Assembly (NCBI RefSeq): GCF_014203555.1
Contig: NZ_JACHJH010000002.1
Location: 342,791 to 406,790 of the forward strand
DNA: 64,000 nucleotides
Direction: 5' to 3'
DNA from: Streptomyces olivoverticillatus
Lineage (GTDB): Bacteria > Actinomycetota > Actinomycetes > Streptomycetales > Streptomycetaceae
Shown here: in pieces, positions 24,131-32,409 of the stretch
How the letters are laid out: each line of letters starts with the position of its first letter
Numbering within the stretch: the first letter of the stretch is position 1
Notes under the pieces: model-generated
What the model saw: only the letters and a program-made list of their open reading frames with translations
The model's database searches: none
What the model was told of the DNA's origin: nothing
Translations under genes and position numbers: made by a program

Positions 24131-24655
24131 ATGGCAACCGCCTACACCGCGCCCGGCTCCGGAGCCAACGGCTCGCAGGCCAAGAGCGCGATGAACAACA
24201 AGACCTGGTTCGCACCCGGGTTCACCGTCAACGTCAACGCCAACAAGACCAACAACGGAATGCCCGCCGTCGCCGGCGGTGCCAACGGACGCGGGCGCGC
24301 CGAAGCCTTGCTGCCCCCGCCGGAGTTCACGTCCCCGGGGCAGGTGCGGAACTACTGCAACAGCCTGCGTGCAGCGGCCGTGACGCTGTCCATCGAGGTG
24401 GCGATGGGTGCCGAGATCATGAAGGGCGTGCTGGCGGTGGTGCCGGACCCGGAGGGCCGTCCGTTCGGATCCCGGGCCCGCGCGGCGAAGGTGGCTCGCA
24501 AGATGCAGAAGTCCGCCGATGCGCTGCGGGATGCCGCGAAGAACGCTGCGGCCTGCTACTCGACCTTCCAGCAGCAGTACGAGGAAGAGATCAACCGCGT
24601 CCGTCACCGTGCCCGGAGGCCGCAGCAACCGGCCATGAACTGGGCTCAGCAGTAA
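24131..24655 (+). CDS. TraA-like plasmid transfer protein
   Basis: 174 residues; ATG at 24131, ribosome site GAGGA. The N-terminal half is Asn/Gly-rich (AMNNKTWFAPGFTVNVNANK); the second half is helical (YCNSLRAAAVTLSIEVAMGA, then AAKVARKMQKSADALRDAAK). It lies 13 bp upstream of traB and is probably co-translated. Proteins of this type are annotated TraA in AICEs; the mechanism is unknown. Confidence 0.7.
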   Translation: MATAYTAPGSGANGSQAKSAMNNKTWFAPGFTVNVNANKTNNGMPAVAGGANGRGRAEALLPPPEFTSPGQVRNYCNSLRAAAVTLSIEVAMGAEIMKGVLAVVPDPEGRPFGSRARAAKVARKMQKSADALRDAAKNAAACYSTFQQQYEEEINRVRHRARRPQQPAMNWAQQ

Positions 24656-24668
24656 GGAGGTCTCTTCG

Positions 24669-26717
24669 ATGGCTGAGCGCAACGCACAGCAGCAGCTTGC
24701 CGAGCTGCTCGAAGTCCAGCTCCGGGGCGGCTCGGATGCCGGCGGGGTGGGCAAGTACCTGCTGCACCGGGCTAAGCCGCACATCCCGCCGTGGCTGGGC
24801 TGGGCCGGGACCGGCCTGGCCGGGGTCCTCGGTCACCTGCGGTGGGCGGACAGCGCTCCGGCGGCCGTGGGCCTCACGCTGGGCTCGGTGGTGCTGACCG
24901 GCGCCACCTGGCTGATCGGCAAGAACGCCAGCCAGCAGCGGCGCCTGCACTCAGCCATCACCGTGGCCGCGGGATCCGCCTGGCTGACCGCGGCCTGCCT
25001 CGCGGGCCCGACCGCCAGTCCTGTCGGTGACCTGTACTTGATGGGCGGGCCTGCCCTGGCCCTGTCCTGGAACGTGCGCCTGGTCTTGCGGCACAACCCC
25101 GACGCGTCGGGTGAAGCCTCGGACAAGGGCCTGTTGGAGAAGGTGGGCCTGGCCAAGGCGCAGATTGGCAACGCGAAGGTGGAGCCGAACCGTGTCTCGG
25201 CGCCGGTCGCGCTGGAAGCGGGTGTGCAGACCAACGACGACATGACCAAGGCCCTTGGCAACATCGCCTCCGCCTTGGACCTGCCGACGTCCGCCGTGCG
25301 CTACACCCCCGACCCCGGCTCAGCCCGTCGCGGCGAACTGGTCATCGTGCCAGAGGACATGCTGGCGGAAGTCGCCGAGTGGGAGGGCCCCTCCAACCTC
25401 GGTGGTTCGATCGCGGACCCGCTGAACGTCGGCCGGTACGACGACGGGGCGCCCCTGCTGATCTGGCTTCCCGGTGACCCGGAGGCGGGCCGCAACTCCA
25501 CCCACCTCCTTATTGCGGGCGGCACGGGGTCTGGCAAGGGTGACACGGCCCTGAACCTGCTCACGGAGATCCTCTCCCGCCGGGACGTCATCGTGTGGTT
25601 CTCCGACCCCAAGGCGTTCCAGGACTTCGCCCCCCTGCGTCCCGGACTCGACTGGGGGGTTGAGGGCGGCACGCCCACCGAAGTCCTGGTGGCGGGCGTC
25701 GAGGCCGCGATCCCGGCGCGTACGCGCTGGCTGGGGGCTCACGGTTACCGGCAGTGGGTTCCCGCGGCGGCGCAGACGCAGAACAGCCCTGAGCACACCT
25801 GCCGCCCGGATGGGCGGCCATGTGGCTGCCCCGGGATGCCGTTCCTGGTGGCCTGGTTCGAGGAGGCCGCCAACACGCTGCGCGCGTTGGGGGACGACGC
25901 GTTCACCGGCATCGCGCAGGAAGCACGCTCCGCCGGTATCTCGCTGGTGGTCTCGCTCCAGCGGCCGTCCTACGACCAGATGTCCACCAGCACCCGCGCC
26001 TCTCTGCCGTCGGTGGTCGCGCTGGGCTGCGACGCGCGCGACGAGGGGTTCTCACTGCCGGACGAGGTCCTGGCCGCGGGCGCACACCCGGGCGCGTGGG
26101 GCAACCGGCGTCCGGGTTACTGCTACGTCGTTTCGCCCGGCATCCCGGAGGACCGCTACCCCTCTCCGGGCCGTACCCGGCGCTTCACCCACCGGGCCGT
26201 GCCGGTCATGGAACTGCTTGCCGCCTGGGCACAGCGCAACGGTGCCTCCGCCGACCCCATCACTGCCGGCGCCGCCGCCAGCGTCGCCGGACGCGCCTAC
26301 ACCGGCCGGGCCGCGTCCGGCACTGAGCAGCCGACCGGCCTGCGGGCCGTCGAGCAGGAGGGGGACGACATGGAAGAGGGCGGCTTGCTGGTGGATCCGG
26401 AAGACCAGGACATCGACCCGGAGGCCGGCCTCCCCGAGCCGGAAGCCGGGGACGACGCTCCGATCTTCGGGCAGGAAGCCGGTCGTAAGCCGTCGCCGGA
26501 GGAAGCCCGGCGCCTGTTCGCCAATGCGCTGGCAGAGTTCGAGTCGAAGGGGCTGATGGTCGTCGGCCCGAAGGACTTCACCGACTGGTGCGACGCACAC
26601 AACCTGTCCCGCTCCTGGGTATCCCTGCGACTCAAGGAAGCGGCGCAGGAGGGCCGGTTGGAGCCGACGAACACCACCGGCCGGTGGCGCATCGTCCCCG
26701 CCCTCACGGCCGCCTGA
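24669..26717 (+). CDS. traB: FtsK/SpoIIIE-type DNA translocase for conjugative transfer
   Basis: 682 residues; ATG at 24669 after AAGGAGG. N-terminal membrane segments (about 42-100) are followed by the RecA-like motor with Walker A GGTGSGKG (284-291) and a Walker B-like FLVAWFEEA (about 391-399). The C-terminus has an acidic linker and a winged helix (about 610-682, DFTDWCDAHNLSRSWVSLRL) that should recognise the transfer locus. In Streptomyces elements a single TraB moves double-stranded DNA between hyphae. All key residues are present. Confidence 0.93.
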   Translation: MAERNAQQQLAELLEVQLRGGSDAGGVGKYLLHRAKPHIPPWLGWAGTGLAGVLGHLRWADSAPAAVGLTLGSVVLTGATWLIGKNASQQRRLHSAITVAAGSAWLTAACLAGPTASPVGDLYLMGGPALALSWNVRLVLRHNPDASGEASDKGLLEKVGLAKAQIGNAKVEPNRVSAPVALEAGVQTNDDMTKALGNIASALDLPTSAVRYTPDPGSARRGELVIVPEDMLAEVAEWEGPSNLGGSIADPLNVGRYDDGAPLLIWLPGDPEAGRNSTHLLIAGGTGSGKGDTALNLLTEILSRRDVIVWFSDPKAFQDFAPLRPGLDWGVEGGTPTEVLVAGVEAAIPARTRWLGAHGYRQWVPAAAQTQNSPEHTCRPDGRPCGCPGMPFLVAWFEEAANTLRALGDDAFTGIAQEARSAGISLVVSLQRPSYDQMSTSTRASLPSVVALGCDARDEGFSLPDEVLAAGAHPGAWGNRRPGYCYVVSPGIPEDRYPSPGRTRRFTHRAVPVMELLAAWAQRNGASADPITAGAAASVAGRAYTGRAASGTEQPTGLRAVEQEGDDMEEGGLLVDPEDQDIDPEAGLPEPEAGDDAPIFGQEAGRKPSPEEARRLFANALAEFESKGLMVVGPKDFTDWCDAHNLSRSWVSLRLKEAAQEGRLEPTNTTGRWRIVPALTAA

Positions 26718-26725
26718 CACCCGTA

Positions 26726-26828
26726 ACGCGTTACGCCCGTCTAACACCCAAACCTCTAGGCAGGCACGCGTGTTACCCGCCCTAACAGCGGTCGATCACA
26801 CCGCCTAACACCTGCTCGTAACACCCTC
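26726..26828. repeat. TAACACC repeats downstream of traB
   Basis: Five related heptamers occur in about 100 bp: CTAACACCC, GTGTTACCC (inverse), CTAACAGCG, CTAACACCT, GTAACACCC. A perfect palindrome GTAACGCGTTAC sits at the start. AT-rich repeats in non-coding DNA directly after traB could be a protein-binding array (transfer locus or operator). Confidence 0.5.
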
Positions 26829-26868
26829 CCGCGGGCCCGCGCTCACCACCGGTGACGCGGGCCCGCGG
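26829..26868 (+). terminator. very strong hairpin after traB
   Basis: A 13-bp perfect GC stem (CCGCGGGCCCGCG / CGCGGGCCCGCGG) encloses a second 5-bp stem (TCACC/GGTGA). No T run follows; it could terminate or insulate the transfer operon from the genes at 26889 onward. Confidence 0.7.
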
Positions 26869-26888
26869 CCGTCCCGAAGGGAACCGCC

Positions 26889-27344
26889 GTGCCCCACCCC
26901 GAGCGGTCTACGGCCGTCGAAATCCACGGTCCCCAGCCGATCACCGTGCACCCGCCCACTGGGCACCTGGTGCCGGTGCAGCCGAGCCCGCCGTCGGCCG
27001 TGCAGAGCATCGTGCTGCCCGACGGCCGCGTCGTCACCGGCTACACCCTCACCCCCGCGCCCGCCCCGGCGCCGGTCGACTCGCGGCCGGCAGTCTCGCG
27101 GACTGCGGTGAACATCGCGCTCGGGGGGATCGGGTTCGGCGCGGTGTGCGGCGGATTGTTCCTGCTCACTTCGTTCATCGCCGCCCTGACGGCGTTCATC
27201 ACCCAGCTCATCATCCTTGCCGCGGTCATCTTCGGCGGATGGATCGCCGTCCAGATCTTCGGCGACACCGGCCACCACGACCGCGGGGGGACCACGGTCA
27301 ACATCCGCAAGGCCGTAATCAAGCGCAATCACTTCCACGGCTGA
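26889..27344 (+). CDS. small Spd-type membrane protein
   Basis: 151 residues; GTG at 26889 behind AAGGGAA. A Pro-rich cytoplasmic N-terminus contains a VLPDGRVVTGYTL segment. Two adjacent hydrophobic helices follow at about 75-125 (VNIALGGIGFGAVCGGLFLL; ITQLIILAAVIFGGWIAVQI) and a basic tail ends NIRKAVIKRNHFHG. Typical of AICE modules between traB and the replication genes. Function unassigned. Confidence 0.7.
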   Translation: MPHPERSTAVEIHGPQPITVHPPTGHLVPVQPSPPSAVQSIVLPDGRVVTGYTLTPAPAPAPVDSRPAVSRTAVNIALGGIGFGAVCGGLFLLTSFIAALTAFITQLIILAAVIFGGWIAVQIFGDTGHHDRGGTTVNIRKAVIKRNHFHG

Positions 27345-27361
27345 ACCCCGAGAGGAGCGCC

Positions 27362-27532
27362 GTGTTCGAGATCCGCGTCATCTGCGTGCCGGACGACGCC
27401 GACCGCGTCAGCCGGGCCCTGGCCGCCGCGTTCGACACCGGACCGGCACGCCAGTACCCCATCCGCGACGGCAAGCGCACCCGCCTGTACTTCACCGCCG
27501 ACCACCAGTCCGACACCCCTGAAAGCGAGTGA
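27362..27532 (+). CDS. small AICE protein, paralogue of 4430-4732
   Basis: 56 residues; GTG at 27362 with GAGAGGAG upstream. A single compact domain (FEIRVICVPDDADRVSRALA, then AFDTGPARQYPIRDGKRTRL) ends YFTADHQSDTPESE. The domain is also found in the fossil element near 4.5 kb, showing that it belongs to this class of elements. Its stop overlaps a GTG of the ssb gene. Role unknown. Confidence 0.7.
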   Translation: MFEIRVICVPDDADRVSRALAAAFDTGPARQYPIRDGKRTRLYFTADHQSDTPESE

Positions 27533-28005
27533 TCAACGTGTCGTTCGGAGATACACCGATCACCCTCGTCGGCAACTTGACTGACGACCCGGAATTGAAG
27601 TTCACCGACGGCGGCGCCGCGCTGGCGAAGTTCACGATCGCCGTCACCCCGCGCAGCTTCGACCGCAATACGAACCAGTGGAAGGACGGCACCACCGCCT
27701 TCTACCGCTGCGCCGCCTGGCGTGCTCTGGCTGAACACGTCGCCGCGTCCCTGGGCAAGGGCTCGCGCGTTGTCGCCATGGGCCGGATGCGGCAGCACGA
27801 CTGGACCAATGACCAGGGCGAGAAGCGCTCCATGCTCGCCGTCGAGATCGATGACATCGGCGCGTCCGTCCGCTTCACCACGGTCCAGATCAACGCCAAG
27901 CGCACCAATGGCTCCGCCCATAACGGTCCGGCCGGAGACGACCGGTGGGCCGCGACCAACACACCCGGCGGCGCTTCGGCGGAGGGCGCCGAACCGCCGT
28001 TCTAA
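27529..28005 (+). CDS. ssb: single-stranded DNA-binding protein (element-encoded)
   Basis: 158 residues from GTG 27529, which overlaps the previous stop; GTG 27538 is an equally good start. An OB-fold occupies about residues 7-115 (TPITLVGNLTDDPELKFTDG; FYRCAAWRALAEHVAASLGK; RVVAMGRMRQHDWTNDQGEK). The tail is short and ends AEGAEPPF, resembling the acidic C-terminal peptide that recruits partner proteins (usually DDIPF) but without the Asp pair. It would protect single strands during element replication or transfer, distinct from chromosomal SsbB at 38279. Confidence 0.9.
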   Translation: MINVSFGDTPITLVGNLTDDPELKFTDGGAALAKFTIAVTPRSFDRNTNQWKDGTTAFYRCAAWRALAEHVAASLGKGSRVVAMGRMRQHDWTNDQGEKRSMLAVEIDDIGASVRFTTVQINAKRTNGSAHNGPAGDDRWAATNTPGGASAEGAEPPF

Positions 28006-28012
28006 CCGCGCC

Positions 28013-28098
28013 CGGGTGACCGCCCGATCTCGCCAAAGACACGCGGTCGCCCCGGCCAACCAGTCCACAACCAACCTGTTGGAGGCACATCCAGCATG
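28013..28098. repeat. direct repeat copy 1, upstream of dcm
   Basis: About 80 bp ending at the dcm start codon. It is nearly identical to 29380-29464 (core TCTCGCCAAAGACACGCGGT onward, through the ribosome site GTTGGAGGCA). Each copy includes a GCGACCGC/GCGGTCGC-type stem. Confidence 0.85.
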
Positions 28099-29373
28099 AC
28101 CCGCCATCCCGCCGCGCCGCCGGAGGGCGGCAACGTCAGCCTGTGCACCGGATCCGGTGCGCTGGACCTGGCCGTGGAAGCCGTCACCGGCCTGCCCACG
28201 GTCCTGGTCGGCGAGAAGGACCCGGCCGCGTCCCGGCTGCTGGCCGCCCGCCTGCCCGGCGCCCGCAACCTGGGCGACATCACGGCCGTCGACTGGGCGG
28301 CGCTGTCCGCCTCGCTTCCGCGCCCGTCGGCGCTGACCGCCGGTTTTCCCTGCCAGGACATCTCCAACGCCGGACCTCGGGGAGGGATCGCCGGTGACCG
28401 CTCAGGACTGTGGAAAACCATCGCCCACGCCATTCGCCATCTTCGACCCCGACTCGTCTTCCTGGAAAACGTCGCCGCCATCCGAAGCCGGGGACTCGAC
28501 GTCGTCGCCGCGGACCTGGCCGCGTGCGGGTACGACGCGCGGTGGATGTGCCTACGCGCTGGAGATCTCGAAGTCGGAGCCTGCCACCGGCGGGACCGCT
28601 GGTTCGCCGTCGCGTGTCCCGCTGCTAAAGACCCCCACCTCCCAGTTGGGCCGCAACGGCGGGCCGCAGCACCCGGACAAGCGCAGGGCGGGCGGGCACG
28701 GGCCCACGCTGGAGGACGAAGTGGTCTTCTTGCTGCCCCCGACGGACGCCTGACACTGCTGCCTACCCCGGCCGCCGCCGACGGAACCGGCGGCCCCGGG
28801 ATCTCCCCGAAGCGTAAGGGCGGCATGAACCTGCGCACCGCCGTCACGCTCCTGCCGACCCCGGCGGCACGCGACTGGAAGTCCGGCGCGGCCAACCTGC
28901 TGGGGACCAATTCCCGCCCGCTGAACGAAGCGGTGGTCAACCTGCTGCCCACCCCGAAGGCATCGGACGGGCCGCACGGCGGACCGAACCAGCGCGACAG
29001 CGCCGGGAACTACTACCTTCCCGGACAGGCCGTACGACTGGACGGCCGGTGGGTGGCCACCAACGGCACCGACTACGGGCCCGCCATCCGACGCTGGGAG
29101 CAGGTGTTGGGGCGCCTGGCACCGGACCCGACCGAGGCGGGCACCAAGGGCAACCGCCGTCTGTCCCCGGCGTTCGTGGAGTGGATGATGGGCGCCGATC
29201 CCGGCTGGGTGACGGGTGCGGACCTGGGTCTGTCCCGCTCCGACCAGCTCAAAATCCTCGGCAACGGCGTCGTCATCCATCAGGCCGTTCACGCGTACCG
29301 CGCGCTGCTCGCCGCTGCCGTCCCCGAATCCGCGGGCCCTGCCCCGTCCCAGCTCGCTCTGGAAATCGCCTAG
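28096..29373 (+). CDS. orphan DNA (cytosine-5)-methyltransferase
   Basis: 425 residues; ATG at 28096 with GTTGGAGG upstream. Motif I VSLCTGSGALDLAVEAVTG, motif IV SALTAGFPCQDISNAGPRGG with catalytic Cys, motif VI VFLENV and motif X SDQLKILGNGVVIHQA are present. The central region is long (about 185-340) and contains four LLPTP repeats (TLLPTPAAADG, TLLPTPAARDW, NLLPTPKASDG), as in phage/AICE Dcm-like enzymes. No endonuclease is adjacent. It may protect the element from host restriction. Confidence 0.9.
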   Translation: MTRHPAAPPEGGNVSLCTGSGALDLAVEAVTGLPTVLVGEKDPAASRLLAARLPGARNLGDITAVDWAALSASLPRPSALTAGFPCQDISNAGPRGGIAGDRSGLWKTIAHAIRHLRPRLVFLENVAAIRSRGLDVVAADLAACGYDARWMCLRAGDLEVGACHRRDRWFAVACPAAKDPHLPVGPQRRAAAPGQAQGGRARAHAGGRSGLLAAPDGRLTLLPTPAAADGTGGPGISPKRKGGMNLRTAVTLLPTPAARDWKSGAANLLGTNSRPLNEAVVNLLPTPKASDGPHGGPNQRDSAGNYYLPGQAVRLDGRWVATNGTDYGPAIRRWEQVLGRLAPDPTEAGTKGNRRLSPAFVEWMMGADPGWVTGADLGLSRSDQLKILGNGVVIHQAVHAYRALLAAAVPESAGPAPSQLALEIA

Positions 29374-29379
29374 AGACGC

Positions 29380-29464
29380 CCGGGGCGACCGCCTCTCTCG
29401 CCAAAGACACGCGGTCGCCCCGGCCAACCAGTCCACAACAGACCTGTTGGAGGCATCCAGCATG
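29380..29464. repeat. direct repeat copy 2, upstream of primase/polymerase
   Basis: The second copy of the 28013-28098 sequence, ending at the start codon of the primase/polymerase. The two copies exactly bracket dcm, suggesting that dcm was added as a cassette that duplicated the translation-start region. Confidence 0.85.
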
Positions 29465-30385
29465 ACCCATCGCACCACCACACGGCGAGCGCACATGCTC
29501 TCCGCCGCTCTGGCCGCCGCCGTGCGCGGCTGGCACGTCCACCCGCTGCGCCCCGGCGGCAAGGCATCCGCCCTGCACGGCGAACACGCCTGCCTCCGCA
29601 CGGGCGAGTGCGCCGGTGGACATGTGAAGTGGGAACAGCGCGCCACCACCGACCCCGACCGTATCCGCGCCGCATGGTCCGCGGGCGCGTTCAATGTCGG
29701 CATCGCCACCGGGCCTTCCGGTCTGGTCGTCGTCGACCTGGACGTACCCAAGGAGAAGAGCGGGAAGGGCAGTTCGGACGAGCCTTGCGGCGCGACGGCC
29801 TTTTCGGCGCTCTGCGAGCGCGCCGGAGTGTCCTGGCCGACTACCTACACGGTGCGGACGCCTTCCGGCGGCATGCACCTGTACTTCACCGCCCCGCCCG
29901 GCGTGCGCCTGCCCTGCACGGCCAAGACCGTGGCGCCGAACGTCGACACCCGCGCGTGGGGCGGCAACATCGTGGCCGCGGGCAGCGTCACCCCGGCCGG
30001 GGCGTACGAGGTCACCGACAACGCGCCCGTGGCGGTGCTGCCCGCGTGGCTGCTGCACCGCCTCCAGCCCGCGCCCGCACCGGCCCCGGCGCCCGCCCCG
30101 CTGCTGGTCCCGGGCGGGGCGACCCGTCGGGCCACGGTGGCACTGGAACGGGAGGCCGCGCGGGTCAGCAAAGCGCCGGAGGGGCAGCGGCATGACCTCC
30201 TGCTCAAGCGCACGATCGCCATCGGACGGTTCGTCGTCTGGGGAGAGATCGCCCGGGACGTGGTGGAGGAGGCATTTGGGGCGGCCGGTGAAGCGGCCGG
30301 ACTGTCGGCGGCCGAGTGCCGCGCGACGATCCGTGACGCGCTGGCCTACTCCGCCCGTACCTGCCGCGCCCGGGGGACGGCATGA
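29462..30385 (+). CDS. bifunctional DNA primase/polymerase (prim-pol)
   Basis: 307 residues; ATG at 29462. The prim-pol fold covers about 10-205: GWHVHPLRPGGKASALHG, the metal-binding LVVVDLDVP (D-x-D), SGGMHLYFTAPPG with its conserved His, and DTRAWGGNIVAAGSVTPAGA. A Pro/Ala linker and a helical C-terminal domain follow. It would prime or initiate replication of the excised element, with the DUF3631 ATPase two genes on. Its stop overlaps the next ATG. Confidence 0.9.
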   Translation: MTHRTTTRRAHMLSAALAAAVRGWHVHPLRPGGKASALHGEHACLRTGECAGGHVKWEQRATTDPDRIRAAWSAGAFNVGIATGPSGLVVVDLDVPKEKSGKGSSDEPCGATAFSALCERAGVSWPTTYTVRTPSGGMHLYFTAPPGVRLPCTAKTVAPNVDTRAWGGNIVAAGSVTPAGAYEVTDNAPVAVLPAWLLHRLQPAPAPAPAPAPLLVPGGATRRATVALEREAARVSKAPEGQRHDLLLKRTIAIGRFVVWGEIARDVVEEAFGAAGEAAGLSAAECRATIRDALAYSARTCRARGTA

Positions 30386-30756
30386 GCCACCACCCGCCCC
30401 GCCCGCAGCCCAAATGCCCACCGGACACGGCCGGTCGCCCCGGCTCCGCCACCAGCGCGGTACGCCCGACTCAGGGGTGCGGCCAAGGAAAGGCCGCCCG
30501 TCAGGGCGTCCTTTCAGCCCTTCCCGCCGAGCAGCACTCCAGCGGCCCGACCGGCGGTGACGGGCGCTTCCCCGTGGCCTGGCTCCACATCCGCGCCCCG
30601 CGCGGCGCCACCCCCACGGCCACCTCGAAGTGCCTGTGCGGCCGGGACGTAAGCGCCATCGGGCAGCGCAACGTGCTCGCCCTGATCGCCGACCACGAAG
30701 CCCACCGAGACCTCTGCCCGCTCCGCACCACTCAGGAAGGGAGGAACGCCGCGTGA
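30382..30756 (+). CDS. AICE hypothetical protein with Cys/His cluster
   Basis: 124 residues; ATGA overlap with the primase gene and GTGA overlap with the next. The N-terminal 60 residues look disordered. The C-terminal part has KCLCGRD, then HEAHRDLC, a C-x-C...H-x2-H-x3-C set that could bind zinc. No named family. Confidence 0.65.
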   Translation: MSHHPPRPQPKCPPDTAGRPGSATSAVRPTQGCGQGKAARQGVLSALPAEQHSSGPTGGDGRFPVAWLHIRAPRGATPTATSKCLCGRDVSAIGQRNVLALIADHEAHRDLCPLRTTQEGRNAA

Positions 30757-31922
30757 CCAGCGCCGAGACGACCACACCGCCCACCGACGGCGCTGCACTG
30801 CTCGATGAGGTCGAAGCGTTCCACCGTCGCTTCAACATCTTCCCCCTCGACGCCGCGTACGTCGCCGTCACGCTGTGGGACACGCACGCCCACTTGCTCG
30901 ACTGCTTCGACTCCACCCCGCGCATCGCGTTCCTCTCCCCGGAGCCGGGATCCGGCAAGTCCCGGGCGCTGGAGATCGTGGAAACCCTCGTGCCGTACCC
31001 GATGGTCGCGGTCAACGCGTCCGCGTCCGCTCTCTTCCGCGCGGTCTCCGGGATGGAGGGACGGCCCACGATCCTTTTCGACGAGATCGACACCGTCTTC
31101 GGGCCCAAGGCCGGAGAGAACGAACAGCTCCGGGGGTTCCTGAACGCCGGTCACCGGCGCTCCGGTGTCATGTGGCGGTGCGTGGGCGACGGCGCCAACC
31201 AGCAGGTACAGGAGTTCCCGTCGTTCTGCGCCGTCGCGGTCGCCGGACTCGGCTCGCTGCCGGACACGATCCTGACCCGCTCCGTCATCGTCCGCATGCG
31301 GCGCCGCGCACCGAACGAGAGCGTGGAGCCGTTCCGTCAGCGCATCCACGAGAAGGAGGGCCACGCGCTGCGTGACCGGCTCGCCAACTGGGCACAGTCC
31401 GTGCGCCACCTGGTCGACGGGGTGTTCCCGCAACTCCCGGAGGGCATCAGCGACCGGCCTGCGGACGTGTGGGAACCCCTGCTGGCCGTCGCGGAGGCGG
31501 CCGGCGGTGCGTGGCCGGAGCGGGCCCGCGGCGCGTGCGTTGAGCTGGTGAACGCGGCCAAGACCAGCGACAAGGGCAGCATGGGCATCCGCCTGTTGAC
31601 CGACCTGCGCGACTACGTGTTCAACGGCATCGATCGCCTGCCCACCGTCGCGATTCTGGACCGGCTCCACAGCCTCGAAGAGGCGCCGTGGGCGGACATG
31701 AGCGGCAAGCCCCTGGACGCCCGCGGGCTCTCACGGATGCTGCGCGAGTACGTCACCGCGGACAACACCCCGATCGCGGCCCGCAACATCAAGACCGGCG
31801 GAAGCGTCATGAAGGGCTACTACGCGAGCGACCTTCACGACGCGTGGCAGCGCTACTGCCCGCCCCCCGCGGAAAGTGCGCTACTTCCGCTACCTCCGCT
31901 ACCGGGCAGGTCAGAGCCCTGA
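30753..31922 (+). CDS. DUF3631 replication ATPase/helicase-like protein
   Basis: 389 residues; GTG at 30753 behind GGGAGGAAC. P-loop FLSPEPGSGKSRALEIVETL (about 66-85), Walker B TILFDEIDTVFG, sensor VAVAGLGSLPDTILTRSVIV and an arginine-rich RMRRR. DUF3631 ends with a helical domain (LSRMLREYVTADNTPIAARN). In AICEs this protein works with the prim-pol to initiate replication. Its last 15 codons run into the iteron cluster, so the coding end and the probable origin overlap. Confidence 0.88.
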   Translation: MTSAETTTPPTDGAALLDEVEAFHRRFNIFPLDAAYVAVTLWDTHAHLLDCFDSTPRIAFLSPEPGSGKSRALEIVETLVPYPMVAVNASASALFRAVSGMEGRPTILFDEIDTVFGPKAGENEQLRGFLNAGHRRSGVMWRCVGDGANQQVQEFPSFCAVAVAGLGSLPDTILTRSVIVRMRRRAPNESVEPFRQRIHEKEGHALRDRLANWAQSVRHLVDGVFPQLPEGISDRPADVWEPLLAVAEAAGGAWPERARGACVELVNAAKTSDKGSMGIRLLTDLRDYVFNGIDRLPTVAILDRLHSLEEAPWADMSGKPLDARGLSRMLREYVTADNTPIAARNIKTGGSVMKGYYASDLHDAWQRYCPPPAESALLPLPPLPGRSEP

Positions 31923-32098
31923 AATCGGTAGCGGATGCGTGCTCCGCATCCGCTACCGCCGCGCCTCATCCGCTACCCGCCCCGCGGCCACCGTCCCGGG
32001 GCCGGGAGCGGATCCATCCGCTACCGCTGCCCCTATCCGCTACCTCGATCATTCCCCTGACCAGGGAGGTAGCGGAGGTAGCGGAAGTAGCGGATCTG
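31878..32098. repeat. iteron cluster (CCGCTACC/GGTAGCGG), probable replication origin
   Basis: About eleven copies of an 8-bp motif in 220 bp: seven as CCGCTACC-like and four as GGTAGCGG-like. One pair forms a perfect hairpin (GGTAGCGGATGC ... GCATCCGCTACC, 31926-31956). Three direct copies sit at 11-12-bp spacing at the right end. Iterons beside a replication gene are the standard sign of an initiator-bound origin. Apart from the overlap with the DUF3631 tail, no gene lies here. Confidence 0.75.
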
Positions 32099-32205
32099 TC
32101 GGGGGGAGCCGGAACCCGGTTCTCCCCGCTCTGTGGCCCACATGGGACAGCGTGACGCCCCCTGCGGGGTGGCGCGGCTGTCCGGACCCATGAGAGGAGC
32201 ACGCG

Positions 32206-32409
32206 GTGACGACGGCCGCGTACCAGCCGCGAGACGACAAGCTCACGCTCGCGGAGATCTGCAAGGACCTGAAGATCTCGCGCTCCACCTTCTACGACTG
32301 GCGCGCGAAGGGGCGCGCCCCTCGCTGCATCAAGCTGCCCAACGGTGACATCCGGGTCCGACGCAGCGACTACGAACACTGGTTGGACGACCGGGAGGAC
32401 GCTGCCTGA
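32206..32409 (+). CDS. xis: excisionase / MerR-like helix-turn-helix protein
   Basis: 67 residues; GTG at 32206 after GAGAGGAG. One winged helix-turn-helix of the AlpA/Xis type (LTLAEICKDLKISRSTFYDW, then KGRAPRCIKLPNGDIRVRRS) ends with the YEHWLDDREDAA helix. It is adjacent to the integrase start (one-base overlap) and should bend attachment-site DNA to favour excision. Confidence 0.88.
   Translation: MTTAAYQPRDDKLTLAEICKDLKISRSTFYDWRAKGRAPRCIKLPNGDIRVRRSDYEHWLDDREDAA

Noticed and set aside
31878..32098. CRISPR array
   Set aside because: The repeat unit is only 8 bp, occurs in both orientations with irregular spacing and has no spacers; it fits iterons.
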